Positions 14,357 to 20,805 of a stretch of DNA of 21,087 bases are shown here, piece by piece. The position numbers and the translations under genes were made by a program. Numbering within the stretch: the stretch's first letter is position 1; every line of letters begins with the position of its first letter. The DNA is from JAHFUI01 sp041485905 (GTDB lineage Bacteria; Acidobacteriota; Vicinamibacteria; Vicinamibacterales; CAVVIG01). Under the pieces are notes generated by a model. It did no database searches, was not told the origin of the DNA, and saw only the letters and a list, made by a program, of their open reading frames with translations. The DNA is taken from contig JBGPKK010000071.1 of assembly GCA_041485905.1 (NCBI GenBank), positions 1 through 21,087 of the forward strand, given 5' to 3'.

Positions 14357-15202
14357 CTACGCCCGTTTGCGCTTCGCGGCGGCGGCGGGCTTGGCGACGG
14401 AGGCTTTGGCGGGCTTTTTCTTGCCGGCGCTGACGGCGTTGAGGCTTTTCCGCAGCGCGTCCATCAGGTTCACGACCCGTGCCGGCGCCTCGACCTGCGG
14501 CGCCACGATCTCCTCACCGGCGATCTTCGCGTCGATGATCCGCTGCAGGCCCTCGCGGTACTCGTCTTTGTAGTCCTTCAGGTTGAGCGGCCCTTCGAAG
14601 GTGCTGATGATCTGCCGGGCGAGCTTCATCTCCTCCGGCTTCACCGAGGCGCTCACTGAACTCAACTCCTCGACCGCGTCGATGCTCCGAATTTCTGCCG
14701 CGTGATGCAGCGTGTACATCACGATGCCGCGCTGCCTGGGCCGGACAGCGACCAGATATTCGCGTCCATACAATGCGAGCTTGCCGATGCCGACCTTCCC
14801 TTTCATCCCCTCGCGCATCACGGCAAACGCATCGGCGGCCATCGGACCGTCGGGCGCCAGATAGTACGCGCGATCGACGTAGATGGGATCGATGGCCGAG
14901 TCGGCGGCGAACTGGACGAGATCGATCACGCGCGTCGATTCGGGGCGCACCTTGTCGAAGTCGTCCTCCGACAAGACGACGTACCGCCCCTTCTCGAACT
15001 CGTAGCCCTTGACGATCTCCGAATTCGGCACTTCGCGGCTGCAGTGCGGGCACCAGCGCTTCTGCTGGATGCGGGTCTGGCACTCGCCGTGGAGTTGATT
15101 GAACGAGATCGTCCCGCTCGATTCAGTCGCCGGGAACACCTTGATGGGGATATTCACCAGGCTGATCTTGAGGAAGCCCTTCCACGTCGCTCGTGCAGCC
15201 AT
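14357..15202 (-). CDS. ku: Ku protein, non-homologous end-joining
   Basis: Bacterial Ku forms a ring-shaped homodimer on DNA double-strand ends and recruits the ligase LigD. The start MAARATWKGFLKISLVNIPI is diagnostic. A Cys cluster follows (Cys41, then CPHC at 51-54), and later the YYLAPDGP and KPEEMKLARQIISTFEG blocks. The C-terminal ~25 residues are a Lys/Ala-rich tail (SAGKKKPAKASVAKPAAAAK), typical of Ku tails that aid DNA binding and sliding. The length of 281 residues is normal. No ligD is in the window. A palindrome cluster lies directly upstream of the ATG. Confidence 0.95.
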   Translation of the reverse strand: MAARATWKGFLKISLVNIPIKVFPATESSGTISFNQLHGECQTRIQQKRWCPHCSREVPNSEIVKGYEFEKGRYVVLSEDDFDKVRPESTRVIDLVQFAADSAIDPIYVDRAYYLAPDGPMAADAFAVMREGMKGKVGIGKLALYGREYLVAVRPRQRGIVMYTLHHAAEIRSIDAVEELSSVSASVKPEEMKLARQIISTFEGPLNLKDYKDEYREGLQRIIDAKIAGEEIVAPQVEAPARVVNLMDALRKSLNAVSAGKKKPAKASVAKPAAAAKRKRA

Positions 15203-15226
15203 ACCCCACTCTTATCGGTCAGTCGC

Positions 15227-15303
15227 GGGACGGTCTAAAGACCGTCCCCTACATGTAGGGCACACCTTCCCTATATGTAGGGCACGCCCTTCAGGGGCGT
15301 GCC
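15227..15303. repeat. cluster of palindromes and direct repeats upstream of ku
   Basis: In 77 bases there are four palindromes: a perfect 10-bp stem with a two-base loop (GGGACGGTCT / AGACCGTCCC, 15227-15248), CTACATGTAG (15249-15258), a near copy CTATATGTAG (15271-15280), and a 9-bp stem GGCACGCCC / GGGCGTGCC (15281-15303). The two TGTAG palindromes head direct repeats (TGTAGGGCAC). The cluster ends on the first base of the minus-strand stop codon of the 15303-15860 gene and lies between it and ku. It looks like a repetitive extragenic palindromic element. Termination or attenuation before ku is possible. Confidence 0.65.
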
Positions 15304-15860
15304 TAGACATCCTCGCGCTCGTCATGCTCCCCCAGATCCAGGCCCGTTCCCATGAAATGGATGTCGTGTTTCGCGATCTTGTCGCGCAACAGGCGGCGCG
15401 CGGCGGCGTAATGCTCGAGAGGAACTGCGAGACGACGGGCAAGATTGCGCAATCGTGAGATGACGATCAGCGTCACCTGGTGCTCGCCCTCGCGCCAGCT
15501 GATGCCGCCCACCTCGTGGTAGGGAATGAACGACGAGTCGGCCCAGATGCCGTCCTCGTAAAACCCCCGCCGGATCCGAAGATTGAGCGGCAGCAGGTAC
15601 GCGTAGTAGAGAAACATCATCGACTCGCCGAAGGCCTGCCGGTGCAACACCACGAGCTTGTAGAACACGAGCAGCCCGAGCACGACGCCGATCCCCAGCG
15701 CCAGCCCGTAATACGGCGGTTTGGGGCTCGGCCAGATGAGCAGCGCGCCGCGGCGCCGGCGGCGGAACCGCACGTACTCGAGGATCAGAAGGGCGTTGGC
15801 GACGAGGAACCCCGCGCCGAACAGAACGAGAAGGCCTGCGAGATACGGTTGCACACCCAC
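15303..15860 (-). CDS. small membrane protein with a PH-like cytoplasmic domain (DUF5673-like)
   Basis: The function is unknown. Two or three hydrophobic helices are visible: residues ~5-28 (LAGLLVLFGAGFLVANALLI), ~50-70 (YYGLALGIGVVLGLLVFYKL) and a short one near 80-92. A soluble domain follows, with the pattern YEDGIWADSSFIPYHEVGGI then SWREGEHQVTLIVI. This resembles membrane-associated PH-like domains such as DUF5673 or YcxB; the match is tentative. The start is GTG at 15860; a second in-frame GTG at 15854 is equally possible. The gene is 28 bases downstream of tdk on the same strand and 100 bases upstream of ku. Confidence 0.7.
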   Translation of the reverse strand: MGVQPYLAGLLVLFGAGFLVANALLILEYVRFRRRRRGALLIWPSPKPPYYGLALGIGVVLGLLVFYKLVVLHRQAFGESMMFLYYAYLLPLNLRIRRGFYEDGIWADSSFIPYHEVGGISWREGEHQVTLIVISRLRNLARRLAVPLEHYAAARRLLRDKIAKHDIHFMGTGLDLGEHDEREDV

Positions 15861-15888
15861 GGACCGATTCTATCCAGAGTGCCCAGGT

Positions 15889-16473
15889 CTAAACCGTTTT
15901 CGCGACCGCCCGCATCGGATCGAAGCAGTGCCGGCACCGCGCCTCGTACAAGCCGTGGGCGCCGACCAGCACGCGGTCGCTGCTGGCGACCAGCCGCTGC
16001 GTATGATTCGCGGGGTCGCCGCAGACAACGCAGATAGCGAGCGTCTTGGTGATGTACTCGGCGATGGCCAGCAGTTGCGGCATCGGCTCGAACGGGCGTC
16101 CGAGGTAGTCCTGGTCCAGACCCGCGACAATGACGCGCCTGCCGCTGTCGGCGAGCGTGTTGCACGCCGCCGGCAGGTTGGCGTCGAAGAACTGTCCTTC
16201 GTCGATCCCCACGACTTCGGTCTCGCAGGCAACGAGCCTGACGAGATCGTCCGAGCTCGCTACGTTCTGCGACCCAATCCGCATGTCGCTGTGCGAGACG
16301 ATGTGGTCTTCGCTGAAGCGGTCGTCGACGATCGGCTTGAAGATCTGCACCTTTTGCCGGGCGATCTGCACGCGGCGCAGCCGGCGAATGAGCTCTTCGC
16401 TCTTGCCGCTGAACATGCTGCCGGTGATGACCTCGATCCAGCCGCGGTGCGTTTGTTTCGTGGGGATATCCAT
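15889..16473 (-). CDS. tdk: thymidine kinase
   Basis: Cytosolic salvage enzyme converting thymidine to dTMP. The P-loop GSMFSGKS is at residues 18-25 and the lid is VDDRFSEDHIVSHSDMRI. The catalytic segment is VVGIDEGQFFD. The zinc-ribbon cysteines appear as CVVC and CRHC. The 194-residue length is normal for the type II family. The frame is open to 16539, but those codons lie in a heptanucleotide repeat. ATG 16473 (MDIPTKQTHRGWIEVITGSM) is preferred, with AAGG about eight bases before it. efp lies upstream on the same strand. Confidence 0.95.
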   Translation of the reverse strand: MDIPTKQTHRGWIEVITGSMFSGKSEELIRRLRRVQIARQKVQIFKPIVDDRFSEDHIVSHSDMRIGSQNVASSDDLVRLVACETEVVGIDEGQFFDANLPAACNTLADSGRRVIVAGLDQDYLGRPFEPMPQLLAIAEYITKTLAICVVCGDPANHTQRLVASSDRVLVGAHGLYEARCRHCFDPMRAVAKTV

Positions 16474-16486
16474 GACGAAACCTTGA

Positions 16487-16578
16487 AGTTCAGATTGAAG
16501 ATTGCAGATTTTAGATTGATTGCAGATTGGCGAGTCCAATCAATCTTCAATCTTCAATCTGAACTCTGCAATCTCAGA
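16487..16578. repeat. heptanucleotide repeats forming an 18-bp perfect inverted repeat between efp and tdk
   Basis: The left arm has four 7-base units (AGATTGA, AGATTGC, AGATTTT, AGATTGA; 16492-16519). The right arm has five inverted units (TCTTCAA twice, TCTGAAC, TCTGCAA, TCTCAGA; 16544-16578). AGTTCAGATTGAAGATTG (16487-16504) pairs perfectly with 16548-16565. The last unit contains the efp stop codon. A strong hairpin here could terminate efp or stabilise its 3' end before tdk. Composition is far more AT-rich than the neighbours. Confidence 0.7.
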
Positions 16579-17140
16579 CTCGTGACTGGTATTCCCCGGT
16601 CTCGGTGCTGACCCGGACCCGGTCGCCTTCGTTGACGAACGGCGGGACCTGGATGACGAGGCCGGTTTCGAGGGTCGCCGGCTTGACCTGCGCGCTCGCG
16701 GTCGCTCCTTTGATCCCCGGCGCGGTTTCTTTGACGAGGAGATCGACGGTCGGCGGCAGCTCGATGCCGACCGGCTCCACGTCGTAGAATTCGACGCGGA
16801 TCGTCGCTTCTGGGATCAGATAGCTCACCGAATCGCCCAGCGCCTCGGTCGAGATGTGGATCTGCTCGTAGCTGGACGTATCCATGAAGTAGTAGTGATC
16901 GCCGTCGTTGTACAGATACTGCATCTCGCGCTCGTCCAGGATTGCCCGCTCGATGTCCTCTTCCGCCCGAAACTTCTCGTCGGCGAGCGCCATCGTACGG
17001 ATGTTGCGCATCTTCACCTGGATGTGCGCTCGCTTGTTGCCGGGGGTCAGGTGGTGCAGCTCGAGAATGCGGAACAGGTCGTTCCCGCGCTTGATGAGCA
17101 TGCCCTTACGGAGCCGCGTCGCTTGAATGGATGATGCCAT
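16574..17140 (-). CDS. efp: translation elongation factor P
   Basis: EF-P relieves ribosome stalling at polyproline stretches. The N-terminal KOW-like domain, the central OB domain (VSYLIPEATIRVEFYDVEPV) and the C-terminal OB domain (GLVIQVPPFVNEGDRVRVST) are complete. The length of 188 residues equals the usual bacterial size. The tip of the first-domain loop reads TPGNKRA. The residue corresponding to the modified Lys34 of E. coli is Asn35, so the E. coli-type lysylation site is absent. ATG 17140 (MASSIQATRL) was chosen because homologues start there; an in-frame ATG at 17176 is an unneeded extension. No modification gene lies nearby. Confidence 0.95.
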   Translation of the reverse strand: MASSIQATRLRKGMLIKRGNDLFRILELHHLTPGNKRAHIQVKMRNIRTMALADEKFRAEEDIERAILDEREMQYLYNDGDHYYFMDTSSYEQIHISTEALGDSVSYLIPEATIRVEFYDVEPVGIELPPTVDLLVKETAPGIKGATASAQVKPATLETGLVIQVPPFVNEGDRVRVSTETGEYQSRV

Positions 17141-17196
17141 GGTCGGCGCCTGTATATCCTTGGAATCGTAGCACATATGGTCGCGACCGAACGCTC

Positions 17197-17280
17197 ATGC
17201 CCACTCATGCTACGATGCGAAACGTGGCGTTCACGCGGTGGGATTCGCTGCGCGACGTCCCACGCATCGAAGTGACATAG
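17197..17280 (+). pseudogene. 27-codon ORF coupled to htrA, resembling the two ends of an Hsp20 gene
   Basis: From ATG 17197 (or in-frame ATG 17215) the ORF reads MPTHATMRNVAFTRWDSLRD, then VPRIEVT, and stops at TAG 17278-17280. The next base starts the htrA ATG (TAGATG). RWDxLRD is the usual beginning of bacterial small heat-shock proteins, and a P-R-I-E-V ending is usual for their C-terminal tail. This could therefore be an Hsp20 gene that lost its middle. The alternative is a leader peptide whose translation feeds htrA. The motif match is short, so confidence is low. Confidence 0.35.
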
Positions 17281-18468
17281 ATGTTGAGACGAGTCGGGCT
17301 GTCCTCCATTCTTCTCGTTGCCGGCTTCACCGCCGGGCTCGTGGTGACCGGCCGGATGCGGACCGCGTCGGAGAGCCGCGCGGAAACGCCGCAGTCGCCG
17401 ACGACCGCGTTTCAGACTGCGCCTGCGCGCCCGGCGGCCGCGCCGACACTGGCGCCGGTCGGCGCCCCGGACTTTACCCGCATCGCCGGAAGCGCCGTGC
17501 GGGGCGTCGCCAACATCTCGTCGCTGCAAGTCGTGCGTACGCCCAACGGCCTCACCGATCCGTTCTTCCGGTACTTTTTCGGCGACGGCGACGAGGGATC
17601 GCGCGACCGCCGATCGCTGTCCCTCGGATCCGGCGTCATCATCTCCTCGGACGGGTACGTCGTCACCAACAATCACGTGGTGGGCGAGAACGTCAGCGAG
17701 ATCACGATCGCGCTGCCGGACAAGCGCGCGATCAAGGGCCGGGTCGTCGGCGTCGATCCGACGACAGACATCGCGCTGCTCAAGATCAACGTGAGAGGGC
17801 TTCCGGTTGTGCCGTGGGGCGACTCGAATCAGCTGAAAGTGGGCGAATGGGTGCTCGCGATCGGCAGTCCCTACCAGCTCAATCAGACGGTCACCGCCGG
17901 CATCGTGAGCGCCGTCGGGCGCAGCGGACTGGGATTCGCCGACTACGAGGACTTCATTCAGACCGACGCGGCGATCAATCGCGGGAACTCGGGCGGGGCG
18001 CTCATCAACGCGCGCGGCGAGCTGATCGGCATCAACACCGGCCTCTTCACCGAGAGCGGCGGCTACCAGGGCATTGGCTTCGCCGTCTCCAGCAACCTGG
18101 CCCGCCGGATCGTCGACGACCTGATGAAGTTCGGTGAGGTGCGGCGCGGATCGATCGGTCCGCTCAGTATCGAGAGGCTCACCGATCAGTTGGCGGAGGA
18201 AGTCGGCGCGCCGACCACCAATGGCGCAGTCATCTCGCGGATGTTCCCGAGCTCCGAATCATACCAAGCCGGTCTGCGGCCGGGGGACGTCATCGTCTCG
18301 TTCAACGGTCAGGCGGTAGACGACCCGTCGCAGTTCTTCCGCTTCGTGGCCGATGCGAAAGTTGGATCGACGGTCACGGTGAGAGTGCTGCGCAACGGAC
18401 GGCCGATCGATTTCAAGCTGCCGGTCGTCTCCAGCGCGTCGAGCTCTCCACGGCGCGGACGCGGGTAG
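17281..18468 (+). CDS. membrane-anchored HtrA/DegP-family serine protease with one PDZ domain
   Basis: Periplasmic quality-control protease. An N-terminal hydrophobic segment (SSILLVAGFTAGLVVTG, ~8-24) acts as a signal anchor, followed by a Pro/Ala-rich linker. The chymotrypsin-like domain has the triad His132 (TNNHVV), Asp163 (TTDIALLKI) and Ser237 (GNSGGA). A single PDZ domain follows at about 285-385 (AGLRPGDVIVSFNGQAVDD). One PDZ and an anchor resemble DegS more than DegP. The length is 395 residues. The ATG follows directly on the stop codon of the mini-ORF. It has only a weak purine stretch as ribosome site, so coupling may matter. The gene converges with the TolB-like gene. Confidence 0.92.
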   Translation: MLRRVGLSSILLVAGFTAGLVVTGRMRTASESRAETPQSPTTAFQTAPARPAAAPTLAPVGAPDFTRIAGSAVRGVANISSLQVVRTPNGLTDPFFRYFFGDGDEGSRDRRSLSLGSGVIISSDGYVVTNNHVVGENVSEITIALPDKRAIKGRVVGVDPTTDIALLKINVRGLPVVPWGDSNQLKVGEWVLAIGSPYQLNQTVTAGIVSAVGRSGLGFADYEDFIQTDAAINRGNSGGALINARGELIGINTGLFTESGGYQGIGFAVSSNLARRIVDDLMKFGEVRRGSIGPLSIERLTDQLAEEVGAPTTNGAVISRMFPSSESYQAGLRPGDVIVSFNGQAVDDPSQFFRFVADAKVGSTVTVRVLRNGRPIDFKLPVVSSASSSPRRGRG

Positions 18469-18486
18469 AAAAGCGGGACGGCCCGC
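18469..18486 (-). terminator. intrinsic terminator of the TolB-like gene
   Basis: On the minus strand, three bases after the TAG stop, GCGGG-CCGT-CCCGC forms a 5-bp GC stem followed by TTTTCT. It lies in the 21-base gap between converging genes and might serve htrA weakly in the other direction, where the T tract is missing. Confidence 0.55.
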
Positions 18487-18489
18487 GCT

Positions 18490-19473
18490 CTAATGCGCCA
18501 CGACGGCGGGAGCGCCGGGCACGACGATGGCCGAATTGACGAGGAACCGCTGGCCGTCGGGCGTGACGGCGAATGCGTGGTATTGCGCGTAGGCATACCG
18601 CATCTCGAACAAGGCTTGGGGCGAGGCGGCGGTGAAGTCCGATCCCGATCCGCTCACCGTCACGGACATCAGCATCCTGCCGGGCGTCAGATAGAACAAT
18701 TCCCTGCCGTCGCGTCGCCAGCGCGCCTGAGAGCCTCCCCCGCTCGAAATCTGCCACTTCCGTCTGGACCCGGCTGGAAACGGCACGACGTAGACTTCCG
18801 ATTGCCCCGATTCGTCCGAGCTGTACGCGACCCAACGGCCGTCGGGCGAGAACGCGGCCCAGTTCTCTGCGGCCGCAGTCTGCAGAAACGGGTACGGCTG
18901 GCGATCGCCGGAGAGAGGCAGAACCAGGATATCGTTGCCGGTCGCGCGGCCGCTAATCACGTACAAGATGAAGCGGCCATCCGGCGACCAGCTCACCGGC
19001 CATTTGGCGTCCCGGTCCACGAGCAGAACCTCTTCCGGGCTCCCTGCGGTCGACCTCGACTGATACAGATCGAGCCCGCCGCCGCGTTGTGAGTTGAAAA
19101 CCACGCGCTTTCCGTCGGGCGACCAGATCAGCCAGTTCTCATCGGCCGGATTGGACGTGAACGTCGTTGGACGTCCGGTGGCGATGTCGTACATCCAGAT
19201 GTCGTGGGTCCCGCGCGTCTGATCCAGGACGGCGACTGCGACGCGTTGCCCGTCGGGCGACAGCTCCACGTTGCCGTAGTCGGCCAGCGTGCCCAGAACC
19301 CCGGCTCGCTTGCCCGCACGATCGAGCCACACAAGCTGCGAGCGGACCGCCGCGGGACGCGCCTGGAACGCCAGACGGCCCGCGATCGGGACGACAACAA
19401 GCATGACGCACGCAGCGACCGCGAGACCGCGCGTACTCGGCGTGCTGCAGGTTGCGCGGTTTTTCGCGATCAT
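18490..19473 (-). CDS. membrane-anchored TolB-like beta-propeller (PD40 repeats) protein
   Basis: A hydrophobic anchor spans about residues 16-33 (GLAVAACVMLVVVPIAG), after which the whole protein is PD40/WD40-like blades. The repeated SPDG turns show this: VELSPDGQRVAVAV, LIWSPDGKRVVFNS, VSWSPDGRFILYV and AAFSPDGRWVAYSS. It closely resembles the C-terminal sensor half of large kinase-propeller or winged-helix-propeller proteins common in Acidobacteriota, but no kinase or DNA-binding domain is present here. The frame stays open to 19773, but ATG 19473 is chosen because the upstream part is arginine-rich without family character and overlaps the SMP-30 gene. 327 residues. The ligand is unknown. 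Confidence 0.82.
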   Translation of the reverse strand: MIAKNRATCSTPSTRGLAVAACVMLVVVPIAGRLAFQARPAAVRSQLVWLDRAGKRAGVLGTLADYGNVELSPDGQRVAVAVLDQTRGTHDIWMYDIATGRPTTFTSNPADENWLIWSPDGKRVVFNSQRGGGLDLYQSRSTAGSPEEVLLVDRDAKWPVSWSPDGRFILYVISGRATGNDILVLPLSGDRQPYPFLQTAAAENWAAFSPDGRWVAYSSDESGQSEVYVVPFPAGSRRKWQISSGGGSQARWRRDGRELFYLTPGRMLMSVTVSGSGSDFTAASPQALFEMRYAYAQYHAFAVTPDGQRFLVNSAIVVPGAPAVVAH

Positions 19474-19507
19474 CGACGCCAGTCTACAGCTTCGAACCGA
19501 TTCGCGG

Positions 19508-19513
19508 TATACA
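19508..19513 (+). promoter_or_regulatory. candidate -10 box giving a leaderless SMP-30 mRNA
   Basis: TATACA ends eight bases before the ATG at 19522, so a normal start site would fall at or next to the ATG. No Shine-Dalgarno lies in ACATACGCCTC. No good -35 is seen; TCTACA is 19 bases upstream. The 48-base gap also has to hold the promoter of the divergent propeller gene. Confidence 0.3.
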
Positions 19514-19521
19514 TACGCCTC

Positions 19522-20601
19522 ATGACCACACCGAATCGCTGCCGGAGCTCGCAGGAACAATGGGACCGCCGCTCGTTTCTGGCCACACTGGGCGCCCTCG
19601 CCCTCGCCCCCGCGGTCGCCGCGCAGGGGCCACCGCCTCAAGTTTCGCCGGTCCCGACGCCGCGCGACTGGTCGAAGCTCGAACCGCTCCAGTATCCCGA
19701 TCCCGACATCATCGCGCTCGATCCCCGCTTCCGCCGCTACATCGTCGGCAACACGACGATCAAGCGGCTGCACATCGGTACGCTGTGGGCGGAAGGGCCG
19801 GCGTGGAACGGCGTTGGACGCTATCTCGTCTGGAGCGACATCCCGAACAACGTCCAGATGCGCTGGATCGAAGAGGACGGCCGCGTGACGATGTTCCGTA
19901 ATCCGTCAGGCTACAGCAACGGCAACACGTTCGATTACGAAGGACGTCAGCTTTCGTGCGAGCACGGAGGCCGGCGCGTCGTCCGCTACGAGCCCAACGG
20001 CAGCGTGACCGTCATCGCCGAGAAGTTTCAGGGCAAGCGGCTGAATTCTCCGAACGACATCGTTGTGCATCCCGATGGCGGCATCTGGTTCACCGATCCG
20101 ATCTACGGCATCCGCGGAAACTACGAGGGCTTCAAGAGCGAGCAGGAGCTGAAGGAGGCAGTCTATCGCGCGGATCCAAAGACCGGACAGATCGAAAAGG
20201 TGACCGACGAGCCCGGCGGGCCCAACGGGATTTGTTTCTCGCCGGATTACAAGAAACTCTATGTGGCCGACACCGGGATGCCGCGCGAGATCAGGGTCTG
20301 GGATGTCGACGGCAAGGCCTTGCGCAACGGGAAGCGGTTTATTCAATTGGACATTCCAGGGACGGGAGCGCCGTCAGCCGCCGACGGGATCCGCTGCGAC
20401 GCGGACGGCAACATCTGGGCTGGAGCACGGCCCGGCGTTCAGGTGATTGCCGCAAGCGGTGAGCGCATCGGCATGATTCGCCTGCCGGAGACGTGCGCCA
20501 ATGTCTGCTTCGGCGGTCAGCGGCGAAATCGGCTGTTCATGGCCGCGAGTCAGTCGCTGTATGCGGTCTACGTGGAAACGACCGGCGCGCACATCGCGTG
20601 A
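19522..20601 (+). CDS. Tat-exported SMP-30/gluconolactonase/LRE-like protein
   Basis: Six-bladed propeller of the SMP-30 family, which includes sugar lactonases. A twin-arginine signal is clear: DRRSFLATLGALALAPAVAA with Arg16-Arg17, cut near AAQG. The expected metal-site regions are present: WAEGPAWNG (Glu), NSPNDIVVHPDGGIWFTDP (Asn and Asp) and SAADGIRCDADGNIWAG (Asp). Residue count is 359, longer than cytosolic SMP-30 because of the signal and an N-terminal extension. Folding with metal in the cytoplasm before Tat export would be consistent. The exact substrate is unknown; lactone hydrolysis in sugar oxidation is the usual guess. The frame is open upstream to 19204, but the Tat signal fixes the start. 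Confidence 0.9.
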   Translation: MTTPNRCRSSQEQWDRRSFLATLGALALAPAVAAQGPPPQVSPVPTPRDWSKLEPLQYPDPDIIALDPRFRRYIVGNTTIKRLHIGTLWAEGPAWNGVGRYLVWSDIPNNVQMRWIEEDGRVTMFRNPSGYSNGNTFDYEGRQLSCEHGGRRVVRYEPNGSVTVIAEKFQGKRLNSPNDIVVHPDGGIWFTDPIYGIRGNYEGFKSEQELKEAVYRADPKTGQIEKVTDEPGGPNGICFSPDYKKLYVADTGMPREIRVWDVDGKALRNGKRFIQLDIPGTGAPSAADGIRCDADGNIWAGARPGVQVIAASGERIGMIRLPETCANVCFGGQRRNRLFMAASQSLYAVYVETTGAHIA

Positions 20602-20612
20602 CGCGAATTTGC

Positions 20613-20651
20613 TTTTGCTCTTGACTTCGAACTTCCGCCGCGACGCGGCGG
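20613..20651 (+). terminator. heptad-like run and GC hairpin after the SMP-30 gene
   Basis: Twelve bases after the stop come TTTTGCT, CTTGACT and TCGAACT (20613-20633), a degenerate version of the 7-base runs elsewhere. CCGCCGCG-A-CGCGGCGG (20635-20651) then folds as a 6-8 bp stem, followed by CTTTCCT. The T tract is poor, so termination is plausible but not certain. Confidence 0.45.
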
Positions 20652-20749
20652 CTTTCCTGCCACGCCTCGCATTCTTTGAACGAGCGGCTCAGCCCCAGCA
20701 CCACGAAGGGCGATCTTGCTGGCTCGATAGTTGCTGAATGCCAGCCGAC

Positions 20750-20767
20750 GTGACGGCCGGCCGTCAC
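20750..20767. promoter_or_regulatory. 18-bp perfect palindrome upstream of the last gene
   Basis: GTGACGGCCGGCCGTCAC is its own reverse complement. It ends 38 bases before the ATG at 20806, a reasonable place for a dimeric repressor operator. It could equally be an RNA hairpin in the leader. No regulator gene is seen nearby. The remainder of 20602-20805 shows no coding signal. Confidence 0.35.
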
Positions 20768-20805
20768 CGGCTCGAACATTCAAAGTCAACGAAATGAGGA
20801 GCACG

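Noticed and set aside
13337..14659. 440-codon plus-strand open frame
   Set aside because: Antisense to the NHL-repeat gene and the end of ku; no family character.
14357..15202. Complete NHEJ operon
   Set aside because: ku is clear, but no LigD ligase, polymerase or nuclease domain is encoded in the window, so only Ku can be claimed.
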